Shown here: positions 43,846 through 51,702 of the stretch, one piece after another
Position numbering within the stretch: position 1 is the first letter of the stretch
Layout: every line of letters begins with the position of its first letter
Assembly: GCF_036173105.1 (NCBI RefSeq)
Contig: NZ_CP108053.1
Coordinates: forward strand, 3,534,001-3,598,000
DNA: 64,000 nucleotides
Source: Streptomyces sp. NBC_00287
Lineage (GTDB): Bacteria; Actinomycetota; Actinomycetes; Streptomycetales; Streptomycetaceae
Reading direction: 5' to 3'
The notes under the pieces: model-generated
What the model was told of the DNA's origin: nothing
Databases searched by the model: none
The model's input: only the letters and a program-made list of their open reading frames with translations
Translations under genes and position numbers: made by a program

Positions 43846-44401
43846 TCGAGTAGATCGCGGAGTCCCTGAGCAGGCCCTCCTCGCCCGGGGCCCAGGAGCG
43901 GGACCAGTTGCGCAGGACGCCCTCGAAGCGGGCGCCGGTGCGTTCGATCGCGGCGCGGGAACGGCTGTTGCGGGCGTCCGTCTTGAGGTCGACGCGGGAG
44001 ACCTGCCACTCCTCGAAGGCGTGCCGGAAGAGGAGGTACTTGGCCTCGGTGTTGACGCCGGTGCCCTGGGCGGAGGCGGCGAGCCAGGTGAAGCCGATCT
44101 CGATGGCGTCCAGTCGGTCGTCGGAGCGCCAGGAGCGGGGCTCCCAGTAGGAGGTGGTGCCGACGACGCGTCCGGTCGCCATGGAAATCTGAGCGTACGG
44201 GGCGAGGATTCCGGCCGCGGCGCGGGCGAGCTGCGCGTCGAGGTAGGCCTCGACCTCGCTCGCTCCCGGCACCCAGGTGAACGCGTACGAGGCGCGGTTC
44301 TCCTCGGCCGCCAGGGCCAGTCCGGGCGCGTGCCGCCGTTCCAGTGGCTCCAGGCGCACCAACTCGCCCTCCAGAACCGGCCCTTCCAGCTTGAAGCTCA
44401 C
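43790..44401 (-). CDS. GNAT N-acetyltransferase (RimJ/RimL type)
   Basis: A 203-aa acetyltransferase. Family signs are [20 protein letters not shown] at the N-terminus, the acetyl-CoA block [20 protein letters not shown] and [20 protein letters not shown] at the end. It starts at GTG 44401, 10 nt after the aroA stop, so it is probably co-transcribed with that gene. Substrate unknown; ribosomal-protein, antibiotic and amino-acid acetylation occur in the family. Confidence 0.9.
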   Translation of the reverse strand: MSFKLEGPVLEGELVRLEPLERRHAPGLALAAEENRASYAFTWVPGASEVEAYLDAQLARAAAGILAPYAQISMATGRVVGTTSYWEPRSWRSDDRLDAIEIGFTWLAASAQGTGVNTEAKYLLFRHAFEEWQVSRVDLKTDARNSRSRAAIERTGARFEGVLRNWSRSWAPGEEGLLRDSAIYSITSEEWPECRTLLEKRLR

Positions 44402-44411
44402 CCGTCGTCCC

Positions 44412-45644
44412 TCACAGCCTTGCGCGCAGCGCCCCGAACTCCTCGTGGAAACCGGGGAAAGTCTTGCGTACGCAGCCGGGGTCGTCGAACGAAATACCGG
44501 GCACGCGCAGGCCGGTGACCGCGAAGGACATGACGATGCGGTGGTCGCCGTAGGACTTGATCTCGGTGCCTTTGGGCATCGCGCCGGGGTGGATCTCGAT
44601 CCAGTCGGGGCCCGTCTCCACGCGCACGCCCAGCCGCCGGAGGTTCTCCGCGCAGGCCTCCAGGCGGTCGCACTCCTTCACCCGGGTGTTGGCGACGTCC
44701 TCGATACGTACCGGGCCCGAGGCGAAGGGGGCGATGGCGGCGAGTGTGGGCATGGTGTCGGAGATGTCCCGCATGTTGACCGTGAGGCCGCGCAGTTCGC
44801 CGGTGCCGCGGACCGTCGTGCGGTCGGCGCCGATCTCCACCTCGGCGCCCATCCGGCGCAGCACCTCGACAAAGCCCAGGTCGCCCTGGAGCGCGCCCTC
44901 GCCCAGACCCGGCACGGTGACCTCGCCGCCGGAGACGGCCGCGGCGGCGAAGAAGTAGCTGGCGGTGGAAGCGTCGGGCTCGATGGGGTAGGTGGTGGCC
45001 CGGTATCCGCCCGGCGGGACCACGAAGTCATTGCCCTCCCGGCTCACCTCCACGCCGAAGGCCCGCATCATGGCGAGGGTGATCTCGACGTACGGCACCG
45101 AGACCAGGTCGGTGACATGGATGCGCAAGCCCTGCTCGGTGAGCGGGCCGAGCAGCAGGAGGGCGGTGAGGTACTGCGAGGACTGGCCGGCGTCCAGCGT
45201 CACCTCGCCGCCGACGACGCCCTTCGCCGTCACGGTGAGCGGGTGGTGGCCCTCTTTCTCCTCGTGGCGCAGGTCCACGCCCAGCTCGCGCAGGGCCCGG
45301 GTGAGCGGCAGCAGCGGGCGGCGGCGCATCTGCTCGGAGGCGTCGAAGCGGTAGGTGCCGTGACCTGCGGCGGCCAGCGTCGGCAGGAAGCGGGCGGTCG
45401 TCGCGCCGTCCCGGCAGTAGACGTCCGCCTCGGCGGCGGCCGGTCCCTGCGGGCGGCCGTCCACCTGCCAGCTGTCCGGGGTCCGTCCGACGCGGTAACC
45501 GAGGCTCAGCAGCCCTTCGGCGAAGCCCTCGGTGTCGTCCGACCGCAGCGGCCGTACGAGGGTGGTGACTCCGTCGGCCGCCGCCGCCAGGAAGAGGGCG
45601 CGCGCGGTGATGGACTTGGAACCGGGAATGTCGACAACTGGCAT
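44412..45644 (-). CDS. aroA: 3-phosphoshikimate 1-carboxyvinyltransferase (EPSP synthase)
   Basis: A 410-aa enzyme that adds the enolpyruvyl group of PEP to shikimate 3-phosphate. Its N-terminal loop is [14 protein letters not shown]. The PEP/substrate blocks are [55 protein letters not shown] and [20 protein letters not shown] 45644 has GGGGG one base before it, an awkward site. It lies outside any aro cluster and is followed by an acetyltransferase, so it may be a second copy with a specialised role. Confidence 0.94.
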   Translation of the reverse strand: MPVVDIPGSKSITARALFLAAAADGVTTLVRPLRSDDTEGFAEGLLSLGYRVGRTPDSWQVDGRPQGPAAAEADVYCRDGATTARFLPTLAAAGHGTYRFDASEQMRRRPLLPLTRALRELGVDLRHEEKEGHHPLTVTAKGVVGGEVTLDAGQSSQYLTALLLLGPLTEQGLRIHVTDLVSVPYVEITLAMMRAFGVEVSREGNDFVVPPGGYRATTYPIEPDASTASYFFAAAAVSGGEVTVPGLGEGALQGDLGFVEVLRRMGAEVEIGADRTTVRGTGELRGLTVNMRDISDTMPTLAAIAPFASGPVRIEDVANTRVKECDRLEACAENLRRLGVRVETGPDWIEIHPGAMPKGTEIKSYGDHRIVMSFAVTGLRVPGISFDDPGCVRKTFPGFHEEFGALRARL

Positions 45645-46215
45645 ACCCCCATGATCGCCCGGCCCACCGCCCCACCGCCCGGAAGTCCACGAGATGGACC
45701 ACGGATCGTCAGTCGGCGGCCATGTGCCCGGGCACGGAACGAGCCGGTCCGACGGGGCCCAAGGGGGCCTCCGGCCGATCGAACGGGGGCCGCCGACTGC
45801 AGGCCATGTCTCCAGCCGCGGCGCGACCCAGCCCACCCGGACCGCGCCCGACGACCAGCCGCACGCCTCACCCCCCGGCCACGCCCTCAGGCGCCCGAGC
45901 AAGCCAATCCGGCAGCGTGCCTCCAGCCGCCTGCCACGCCTCCGGCCGCCGGGCGAACCAGCCCACCCGGACCACGCCCGACGACCAGCCGAACGCCTCA
46001 CCCCCCGGCCACGCCCTCAGGCGCCGAGCAAGCCAATCCGGCAGCGTGCCTCCAGCCGCCGGGCGAACCAGCCCACCCGAACCGCGACCGGCAAGCGGCC
46101 GCCTGCCTCAACCCTCGGCCATGCACTCCGGCGCCAATCCGGCAGGGTGACTCCGGCGCCTGCGGTGTCTCCGGCCGCAGGCACCCCGACCGTGCCCGGC
46201 GGCTAGCCGAGCGGC
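45645..46215. repeat. Intergenic region with three tandem repeat units
   Basis: Unit 1 (45829-45958, 130 bp) and unit 2 (45959-46068, 110 bp) are near identical apart from a 20-bp block in unit 1. A third, decayed unit runs about 46069-46158. Each begins CAGCCCACCCG and contains GCCAATCCGGCAG. Unit lengths are not multiples of 3, so this is not a coding repeat. Confidence 0.85.
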
Positions 46216-47553
46216 TCAGTCCGTCGCCATGTCCTCCGGCGCTGAGCGCGCCAGTCCCGCGAGCGTTGCCAGTGCCGACGTGAGGGTCTCTGTGCGGGGT
46301 GTTGCCAGGCCGAGGCGGATGGCGTTCGGGGCGTGGGCGTCGCCTACCGTGAATGCTGCGGCGGGTGGGACGCCGATGCCGTAGCGCGCGGCGGCGGCGA
46401 CGAACGTGTCGGCGCGCCATTGCTTCGGCAGGCGCCACCAGCAGTGGTAGGAGCGCGGGTCCGTGCGCAGGGAGAAGCCGGACAGATGCCGGGCCGCGAG
46501 CTCCTGGCGTGCGGCGGCGTCCTTCTGCTTGGCCCGCACCAGTCGTCGTACGACACCCTCGCGCTGCCAGCGGGCGGCGGCCTCCAGGTTGAAGTGCTGG
46601 GCGGTCCAGCCGCCGGAGCGCAGGGCGGCGGCGAGGTCGCCGAGGAGGGGCGTGGGGGCCACCGCGAAACCGAGGGAGAGGCCGGGGGCGATGCGCTTGG
46701 AGAGGCTGTCGACGAGGACCGTCCGCTCGGGCAACAGGGCGGCCAGCGGCGGCAGTTCGTCGTGCAGGAAGGCCCAGATCGTGTCCTCGATCAGGGGGAG
46801 GTCCAGGCGCCCGAGCACCTCGGCCAGCCGTTCCATCCGGGGTGCCGGCATGGTGAGCGACAGCGGGTTGTGCAGGACCGGCTGGGCGTAGACGGCGTGC
46901 AGGGGGCCTGCCCGGTGGGCCTCCTCCACGGCTTCCGGGACGAGTCCGTCGTCGTCCATGGCGAGTGGGACGAGGGTGATGCCGAGCCGCCCCGCGATGG
47001 CCCTGACCACGGGGTAGGTCAGCTCCTCGACGCCGAGCCGGGCGCCGGGCGGGACCAGGGCGGCGAAGACGGCGGAGAGCGCCTGGCGGCCGTTCCCGGC
47101 GAACAGCACCCGCGCGGGGTCGGGGCGCCAGCCACCCCGGGTGAGCAGATCGGCGGCCGCCTCGCGTACGGCCGTATGTCCGGTCGGGCCGACCGGGCGC
47201 AGGGCGTCCTGGAGGACGTCGGTGCGCAGCAGGCCCTCCAGGCTGCCCGCGAGCAGCGCGGACTGCTCGGGCACGACCGGGTAGTTGAACTCCAGGTCGA
47301 TCCGGCTTCCCGCGGGTTCACCGAGGGCGGGCGGGTCGGTCGGGGCGGCGGCGCGGACGAAGGTCCCGCGGCCGACCTCGCCGACGGTCAGTCCACGGCG
47401 GCCGAGTTCCTGGTAGACACGGGTGGCGGTGGAGTTGGCGATGCCGTAGCTGCGGGCGAAGGCGCGCTGCGGGGGAAGCCGGTCGCCCGGCTTGAGCGCA
47501 CCGGATCTGATCTCCGTGGCCACCTGGTCGGCGACGCTCCGATAGTCCCGCAC
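46216..47553 (-). CDS. MocR-type regulator (GntR HTH plus aminotransferase fold)
   Basis: A 445-aa protein. A GntR winged helix (LKPGDRLPPQRAFARSYG, NSTATRVYQELGRRGL) is followed by a PLP aminotransferase-like domain with the PLP Lys in LVDSLSKRIAPGLSLGF and LIEDTIWAFLHDE. Such proteins bind PLP as effector. GTG 47553 is set by GGGAGGGAGAG 6 nt upstream. It is divergent from a LysE exporter and two matching operators lie between them, so it likely controls both. Confidence 0.92.
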   Translation of the reverse strand: MRDYRSVADQVATEIRSGALKPGDRLPPQRAFARSYGIANSTATRVYQELGRRGLTVGEVGRGTFVRAAAPTDPPALGEPAGSRIDLEFNYPVVPEQSALLAGSLEGLLRTDVLQDALRPVGPTGHTAVREAAADLLTRGGWRPDPARVLFAGNGRQALSAVFAALVPPGARLGVEELTYPVVRAIAGRLGITLVPLAMDDDGLVPEAVEEAHRAGPLHAVYAQPVLHNPLSLTMPAPRMERLAEVLGRLDLPLIEDTIWAFLHDELPPLAALLPERTVLVDSLSKRIAPGLSLGFAVAPTPLLGDLAAALRSGGWTAQHFNLEAAARWQREGVVRRLVRAKQKDAAARQELAARHLSGFSLRTDPRSYHCWWRLPKQWRADTFVAAAARYGIGVPPAAAFTVGDAHAPNAIRLGLATPRTETLTSALATLAGLARSAPEDMATD

Positions 47554-47568
47554 GACGACTCTCCCTCC

Positions 47569-47618
47569 CGTGGGCGCGTGGGCCGTGGGCCGTGGGCCGT
47601 GACCCATGGCCCGTGGGC
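47569..47618. repeat. CGTGGGC heptamer repeats
   Basis: Five copies of CGTGGGC (47569, 47577, 47584, 47591, 47612), three in tandem, in the MocR leader. Probably a slippage-prone tract. Confidence 0.6.
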
Positions 47619-47635
47619 TTCCACCCAACCACAGG

Positions 47636-47675
47636 ATTGCACCGAGGGCAATATCGCCATTGCGCCGAGGCAATA
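47636..47675. promoter_or_regulatory. Paired MocR operators
   Basis: ATTGCACCGAGGGCAATA (47636-47653) and ATTGCGCCGAGGCAATA (47659-47675) repeat at 23 nt, each with ATTGC/GCAAT inverted arms. A reversed half copy GCTCGGTGCATTGC follows at 47687-47700. This is the direct-repeat layout bound by MocR dimers. Confidence 0.75.
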
Positions 47676-47741
47676 CCGCTTCCTATGCTCGGTGCATTGC
47701 GATGGCCGCCGCCGGTGCGGACCGCGAAACGGGGAGTTGTC

Positions 47742-48389
47742 ATGGTCGATCCCAGCGGGATCCTCGGTGTGTTCGTCGTGGCCCTCGGCATGGTGCTCAC
47801 CCCGGGCCCGAACATGCTGTATCTCGTCTCCCGCAGCATCACCCAGGGCCGCCGCGCCGGGGTGATCTCCCTCGGCGGGGTCGCCGTCGGCTTCCTCGTC
47901 TATCTGACGGCCGCGAATCTCGGCCTGTCGGTCGTCTTCCTCGCCGTACCGTCGCTGTACGTCGCCGTGAAGCTGGCCGGCGCCTGCTACCTCGGCTGGC
48001 TCGCCTGGAGCGCGCTGAAGCCGGGCGGGGTCTCGGCGTTCGCGCCGAAGGAGGTGTCGCACGACTCACCCCGCCGCCTCTTCACCATGGGCCTGGTGAC
48101 AAACCTGCTCAACCCGAAGATCGCCATCATGTACCTGTCCCTGATACCCCAGTTCATCGATCTGGAGGCGGGCCATGTGCTGCTCCAGGGGCTGCTGCTG
48201 GGCTCGGTGCAGATCGCCGTCGCGGTGACGGTCAACCTCTCCATCGTGCTGGCGGCCGGGACCATCGCCGTGTTCCTCGCCCGCCGCCCAGGCTGGCTGA
48301 GGGCGCAGCGCTATGTGATGGGCACGGTGCTCGGGGGGCTCGCGGTGTCCCTGGCCGTGGACACCTCGGGCCCGGCGAAGGCGAACTGA
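47742..48389 (+). CDS. LysE-family amino-acid exporter
   Basis: A 215-aa membrane protein with 6 hydrophobic helices, of the LysE/RhtB family that exports amino acids. The N-terminal block VALGMVLTPGPNMLYLVSRS and NLLNPKIAIMYLSLIPQFID are typical. GGGGAG precedes ATG 47742. It is controlled, by position, by the divergent MocR protein. Confidence 0.9.
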   Translation: MVDPSGILGVFVVALGMVLTPGPNMLYLVSRSITQGRRAGVISLGGVAVGFLVYLTAANLGLSVVFLAVPSLYVAVKLAGACYLGWLAWSALKPGGVSAFAPKEVSHDSPRRLFTMGLVTNLLNPKIAIMYLSLIPQFIDLEAGHVLLQGLLLGSVQIAVAVTVNLSIVLAAGTIAVFLARRPGWLRAQRYVMGTVLGGLAVSLAVDTSGPAKAN

Positions 48390-48580
48390 CGGCGCCGCAG
48401 TCGCCCCGTACGGCTCCACCGCCCCAACTTCGGGAAATCCGGGCCCAGGCGGGAACCCGCCCCCACCCCCGCTCGTCCAACACGCGAGCTGTCGGAGAGT
48501 CACCACGGTGCGGTGTCGGCCTCGCTGCTGGCTGCGAACGCTGACCTACCCTCTCCGCCGCGCCGCGGCCGACAGCCTCT

Positions 48581-48620
48581 CCGCCATCGGCGCGCCCCCC
48601 TCCAACAGCGCCGATGGCGG
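48581..48620 (+). terminator. Hairpin terminator after the LysE gene
   Basis: A perfect 13-bp stem (48581-48593 with 48608-48620) and a 14-nt loop in the 383-nt gap before the GH3 gene; nothing else coding is seen there. Confidence 0.75.
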
Positions 48621-48677
48621 ACCCCCATTCCCGGGCCCGCGGCCTTGTCCGCGTTACTGTGCACTCCCTTGACTGGC

Positions 48678-48716
48678 AGAAACTTCCCGGATATTGGTGA
48701 CTCCTCGGAAGTTTCT
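48678..48716. promoter_or_regulatory. Inverted repeat upstream of the GH3 gene
   Basis: AGAAACTTCC (48678-48687) and GGAAGTTTCT (48707-48716) are perfect inverted arms 19 nt apart, 57 nt before the start. Similar GAAANTTTC palindromes occur before glycosidase genes in Streptomyces, so an operator is likely. Confidence 0.5.
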
Positions 48717-48772
48717 TTCAGCGGAACCCCTCTGAATGCCCTTCAGCGGATCACCTCCGGAAGGAGCGCACG

Positions 48773-50563
48773 TTGCCCTCCAGACGCACCGTCCTCGCCG
48801 CCACCGCGGGAGTCGCCGCCACCCTCGCCATGGGCGGCACCGCCTACGCGGACGACAAGAAGCTCCGCTCCCTCATCTCCCGTATGACGCTCGAGGAGAA
48901 GGTCGGCCAGCTCTTCGTGATGCGGGTCTACGGCCACTCCGCCACCGCCCCCGACCAGGCCGACATCGACGCCAACCTCAAGGAGATCGGCGTCCGTACG
49001 GCCGCCGAGCTGATCGCCAAGTACCGCGTCGGCGGCATCATCTACTTCGCCTGGGCGCACAACACCCGCGATCCGCACCAGATCGCCGACCTCTCCAACG
49101 GCATCCAGAAGGCATCCCTGGACCTGCCGCGCGGACTTCCCGTCCTGGTCTCCACCGACCAGGAGCACGGCATAGTCGCCCGCGTGGGCAAGCCCGCCAC
49201 CCTCTTCCCGGGCGCGATGGCCATCGGCGCGAGCGGCTCGCGCGCCGACGCCCGCACCCTCGGCCGGATCGCCGGAAAGGAACTGCGCGCCCTCGGCATC
49301 CGGCAGGACTACTCGCCCGTCGCCGATGTGAACGTCAACCCGGCCAACCCGGTCATCGGCGTGCGCTCCTTCGGCTCCGACCCGGCCGCGGTGTCCCGGC
49401 TGGTCGCCGCCGAGGTCGTCGGCTACCAGCACTCCTCGGTCGCGGCGACGGCCAAGCACTTCCCCGGGCACGGCGACACGGCCGTCGACAGCCACTACGG
49501 CTTCCCGGTCATCACCCACACCCGCGCGCAGTGGGACGAGCTGGACGCGCCTCCGTTCCGGGCGGCGATCGAGGCGGGCATCGACTCGATCATGACCGCG
49601 CACATCATGGTCCCGGCGCTCGACGACTCCGGCGACCCGGCCACCCTCTCCCGCCCGATCCTCACCGGCATCCTGCGCGAGGAGCTGGGCTACGACGGGG
49701 TCGTGGTCACCGACTCGCTGGGCATGGAGGGCGTCCGCACGAAGTACGGCGACGACCGGGTCCCGGTGCTCGCGCTGAAGGCGGGCGTGGACCAGCTCCT
49801 CAACCCGCCGAACCTGCCCGTCGCCTGGAACGCCGTACTGAAGGCGGTACAGGACGGCGAGTTGACGGAAGCACGGCTCGACGAGTCGATCCTGCGGGTG
49901 CTGCGGCTGAAGGCGAAGCTGGGGCTCTTCGGCGACCCGTACGTCGGCCATCGCGGCGTGGACCGCACGGTCGGGATCCCGGCCCACCTCGCGGCGGCCG
50001 ACCGCATCGCCGACCGGACGACAACCCTGCTGGTGAACGAGGGCGGCCTGCTCCCGCTGTCCCCCACCGAGGTGCCGAAGCTCCTGGTGGTGGGCGCCGA
50101 CCCGGCGTCCCCGTCCGGCACCACGGGCCCCCCGACGGGCGTCCTCGCCACGGCGCTCACCGAACTCGGCTTCACGGCAACCCCGCTGTCCACGGGCACG
50201 GCCCCGTCGGCCGCGACCATCGCGAAGGCGGTGGCGGCGGCGCAGGACGCGGACGCGGTGGTGGTCGGGACGTACAACGTGACCGCGACGAGCGCACAGA
50301 AGAGCCTGGTGGCACAGCTTCTGGCGACGGGCAAACCGGTGGTGGCGGTGGCGGTCCGCAACCCGTACGACGTGGCGCACCTGCCTGCCGTCCGCGGCTA
50401 CTTGGCGTCGTACTCCTGGACCGATGTCGAACTGCGGGCGGCGGCACGGGTGATCACGGGTGCGGTGGCGCCGAGCGGTCGGCTTCCGGTGCCGGTGCAG
50501 CGGGCGGACGATCCGGGCCGGGTGCTGTATCCGGTCGGGCACGGGCTGTCGTATCCGGCGTAG
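48773..50563 (+). CDS. Exported family 3 glycoside hydrolase (beta-N-acetylhexosaminidase type)
   Basis: A 596-aa GH3 enzyme. SRRTVLAATAGVAATLAM and AYAD form a twin-arginine-type signal peptide. The family blocks are VSTDQEHGIVARVG, AKHFPGHGDTAVDSHYG (near 226; the His/Asp pair of the NagZ-like hexosaminidase branch) and VVVTDSLGMEGV with the Asp nucleophile (near 313). A C-terminal GH3 domain follows. It should release N-acetylhexosamines or glucose units outside the cell. It starts at TTG 48773 behind GGAAGGAG. Confidence 0.92.
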   Translation: MPSRRTVLAATAGVAATLAMGGTAYADDKKLRSLISRMTLEEKVGQLFVMRVYGHSATAPDQADIDANLKEIGVRTAAELIAKYRVGGIIYFAWAHNTRDPHQIADLSNGIQKASLDLPRGLPVLVSTDQEHGIVARVGKPATLFPGAMAIGASGSRADARTLGRIAGKELRALGIRQDYSPVADVNVNPANPVIGVRSFGSDPAAVSRLVAAEVVGYQHSSVAATAKHFPGHGDTAVDSHYGFPVITHTRAQWDELDAPPFRAAIEAGIDSIMTAHIMVPALDDSGDPATLSRPILTGILREELGYDGVVVTDSLGMEGVRTKYGDDRVPVLALKAGVDQLLNPPNLPVAWNAVLKAVQDGELTEARLDESILRVLRLKAKLGLFGDPYVGHRGVDRTVGIPAHLAAADRIADRTTTLLVNEGGLLPLSPTEVPKLLVVGADPASPSGTTGPPTGVLATALTELGFTATPLSTGTAPSAATIAKAVAAAQDADAVVVGTYNVTATSAQKSLVAQLLATGKPVVAVAVRNPYDVAHLPAVRGYLASYSWTDVELRAAARVITGAVAPSGRLPVPVQRADDPGRVLYPVGHGLSYPA

Positions 50564-50679
50564 CGCCGGTACGCCCGGGCCCCGGCGCACGACCCCCAAT
50601 AAGCCCAAAGCGCCCCGTATGTCTGGCGTGCGCCCGCTGCGGCGGGCCACGCTGGACCAGGGGAACCGGGGGGAGTGCG

Positions 50680-51294
50680 ATGCGTGGGAGACGTGCCGTG
50701 GGGGCGGCGATGCTGGCGGCGGTGTGGTTGACGGGCTGCCAGTCGGAGGGGCGGGAGGCCCGACTCGACGAGGCGGCGACCCCGACACCGACGGAAACCC
50801 GCCCATCGGGCTACGGCACGGTGTTCCTCGGGGTCGACGAGTGCAGTTCCTTCGGGACGACCAGTTTCACCGAGGTGCCGTGCGGCGGGGAGCGGGCTGC
50901 GGCACGGGTGGTGGCCCGCTTCGACGGCACCGTCGGGGACGGCCCACCGTGCCCGGCCACCACCGACTTCGTCCTCCACATCAGCCGGCAGAGCCCCTCG
51001 GACGAGGACGGCGACGGGGCGGTCCCCCAGGGCTACGCCTGCATGCGCAACCTGGCCCCACCTCACCCCGGCGACCCGGGCGGCGGAGGCGGCCCCCGCA
51101 CGATCGTCGGCGACTGCGTCTACAGCTCCGGCGGCGGCCAGGTCCGCGAGACGTCCTGCGACGGCAAGGCGGAGAAGAAGCCGCAGTACAAGGTGGCGAA
51201 GGCGGTCTCGAAGCGCGCCGAATGCCCGGTGTCGACGGCCTTGTACGTCCAACTGGGCGGCGACCGGCCGGTGGGCTGCGCCCGGCCGCTGTGA
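50680..51294 (+). CDS. Secreted lipoprotein of unknown function
   Basis: A 204-aa protein with signal MRGRRAVGAAMLAAVWLTGC, where LTGC is the lipobox (Cys 20). The mature region has eight or more Cys, some in pairs (DECSSFGTTSFTEVPC, DCVYSSGG, ETSC), suggesting disulphides in a small repeated fold. GGGGGGAG precedes ATG 50680. Function unknown. Confidence 0.82.
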   Translation: MRGRRAVGAAMLAAVWLTGCQSEGREARLDEAATPTPTETRPSGYGTVFLGVDECSSFGTTSFTEVPCGGERAAARVVARFDGTVGDGPPCPATTDFVLHISRQSPSDEDGDGAVPQGYACMRNLAPPHPGDPGGGGGPRTIVGDCVYSSGGGQVRETSCDGKAEKKPQYKVAKAVSKRAECPVSTALYVQLGGDRPVGCARPL

Positions 51295-51363
51295 GGGGGT
51301 GACGGGCACCCGGACGGCCCACTCCGGCATGCGGCATATGCCAGTGGTCCGGAGAGTGGCATC

Positions 51364-51702
51364 GTGACCCCTCTGACGCGGATACCCCTGAAAGACGGAG
51401 GCTGGCTGCTGGTCGAGGAACCGGGCCCGCCCGACGCGGGGCCGGTGAAGGCCGGCCGCATCGGCGACACCGTGCGGGAGCTGCCGGCCACGCTGGAAGG
51501 GGCCCTGGAGCCGGTCGCTGAGGCCGCCCGCGCCACCCTCACGTCGCTGCGCAAGGCCCGGCCCGACGAGATCACGGTCGAGTTCGGCGTCGACCTCGCG
51601 TTCGAGGCCGGGGCCGTGATCACCAAGAGCCAGGCCGGGTGCCATCTGAAGGTGACGGTGGCCTGGAAGAACGAGGGCTCCGGCGGGGGTGGCTCCCCAT
51701 GA
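51364..51702 (+). CDS. Trypco1/CU044_2847-type small protein
   Basis: A 112-aa protein of the trypsin-co-occurring type: PLKDGGWLLVEEPG at the N-terminus and a conserved VEFGVDLAFEAGAVITKSQ block. Such proteins regularly sit next to a trypsin-like peptidase/STAND protein, as here; the partner is translationally coupled (ATGA at 51699-51702). Their role is probably to be the substrate or trigger of the peptidase, which is not shown. GTG 51364 follows GGAGAG. Confidence 0.8.
   Translation: MTPLTRIPLKDGGWLLVEEPGPPDAGPVKAGRIGDTVRELPATLEGALEPVAEAARATLTSLRKARPDEITVEFGVDLAFEAGAVITKSQAGCHLKVTVAWKNEGSGGGGSP

Noticed and set aside
45829..46158. CRISPR array
   Set aside because: Units are contiguous 90-130 bp tandem repeats without spacers and no cas genes are near.
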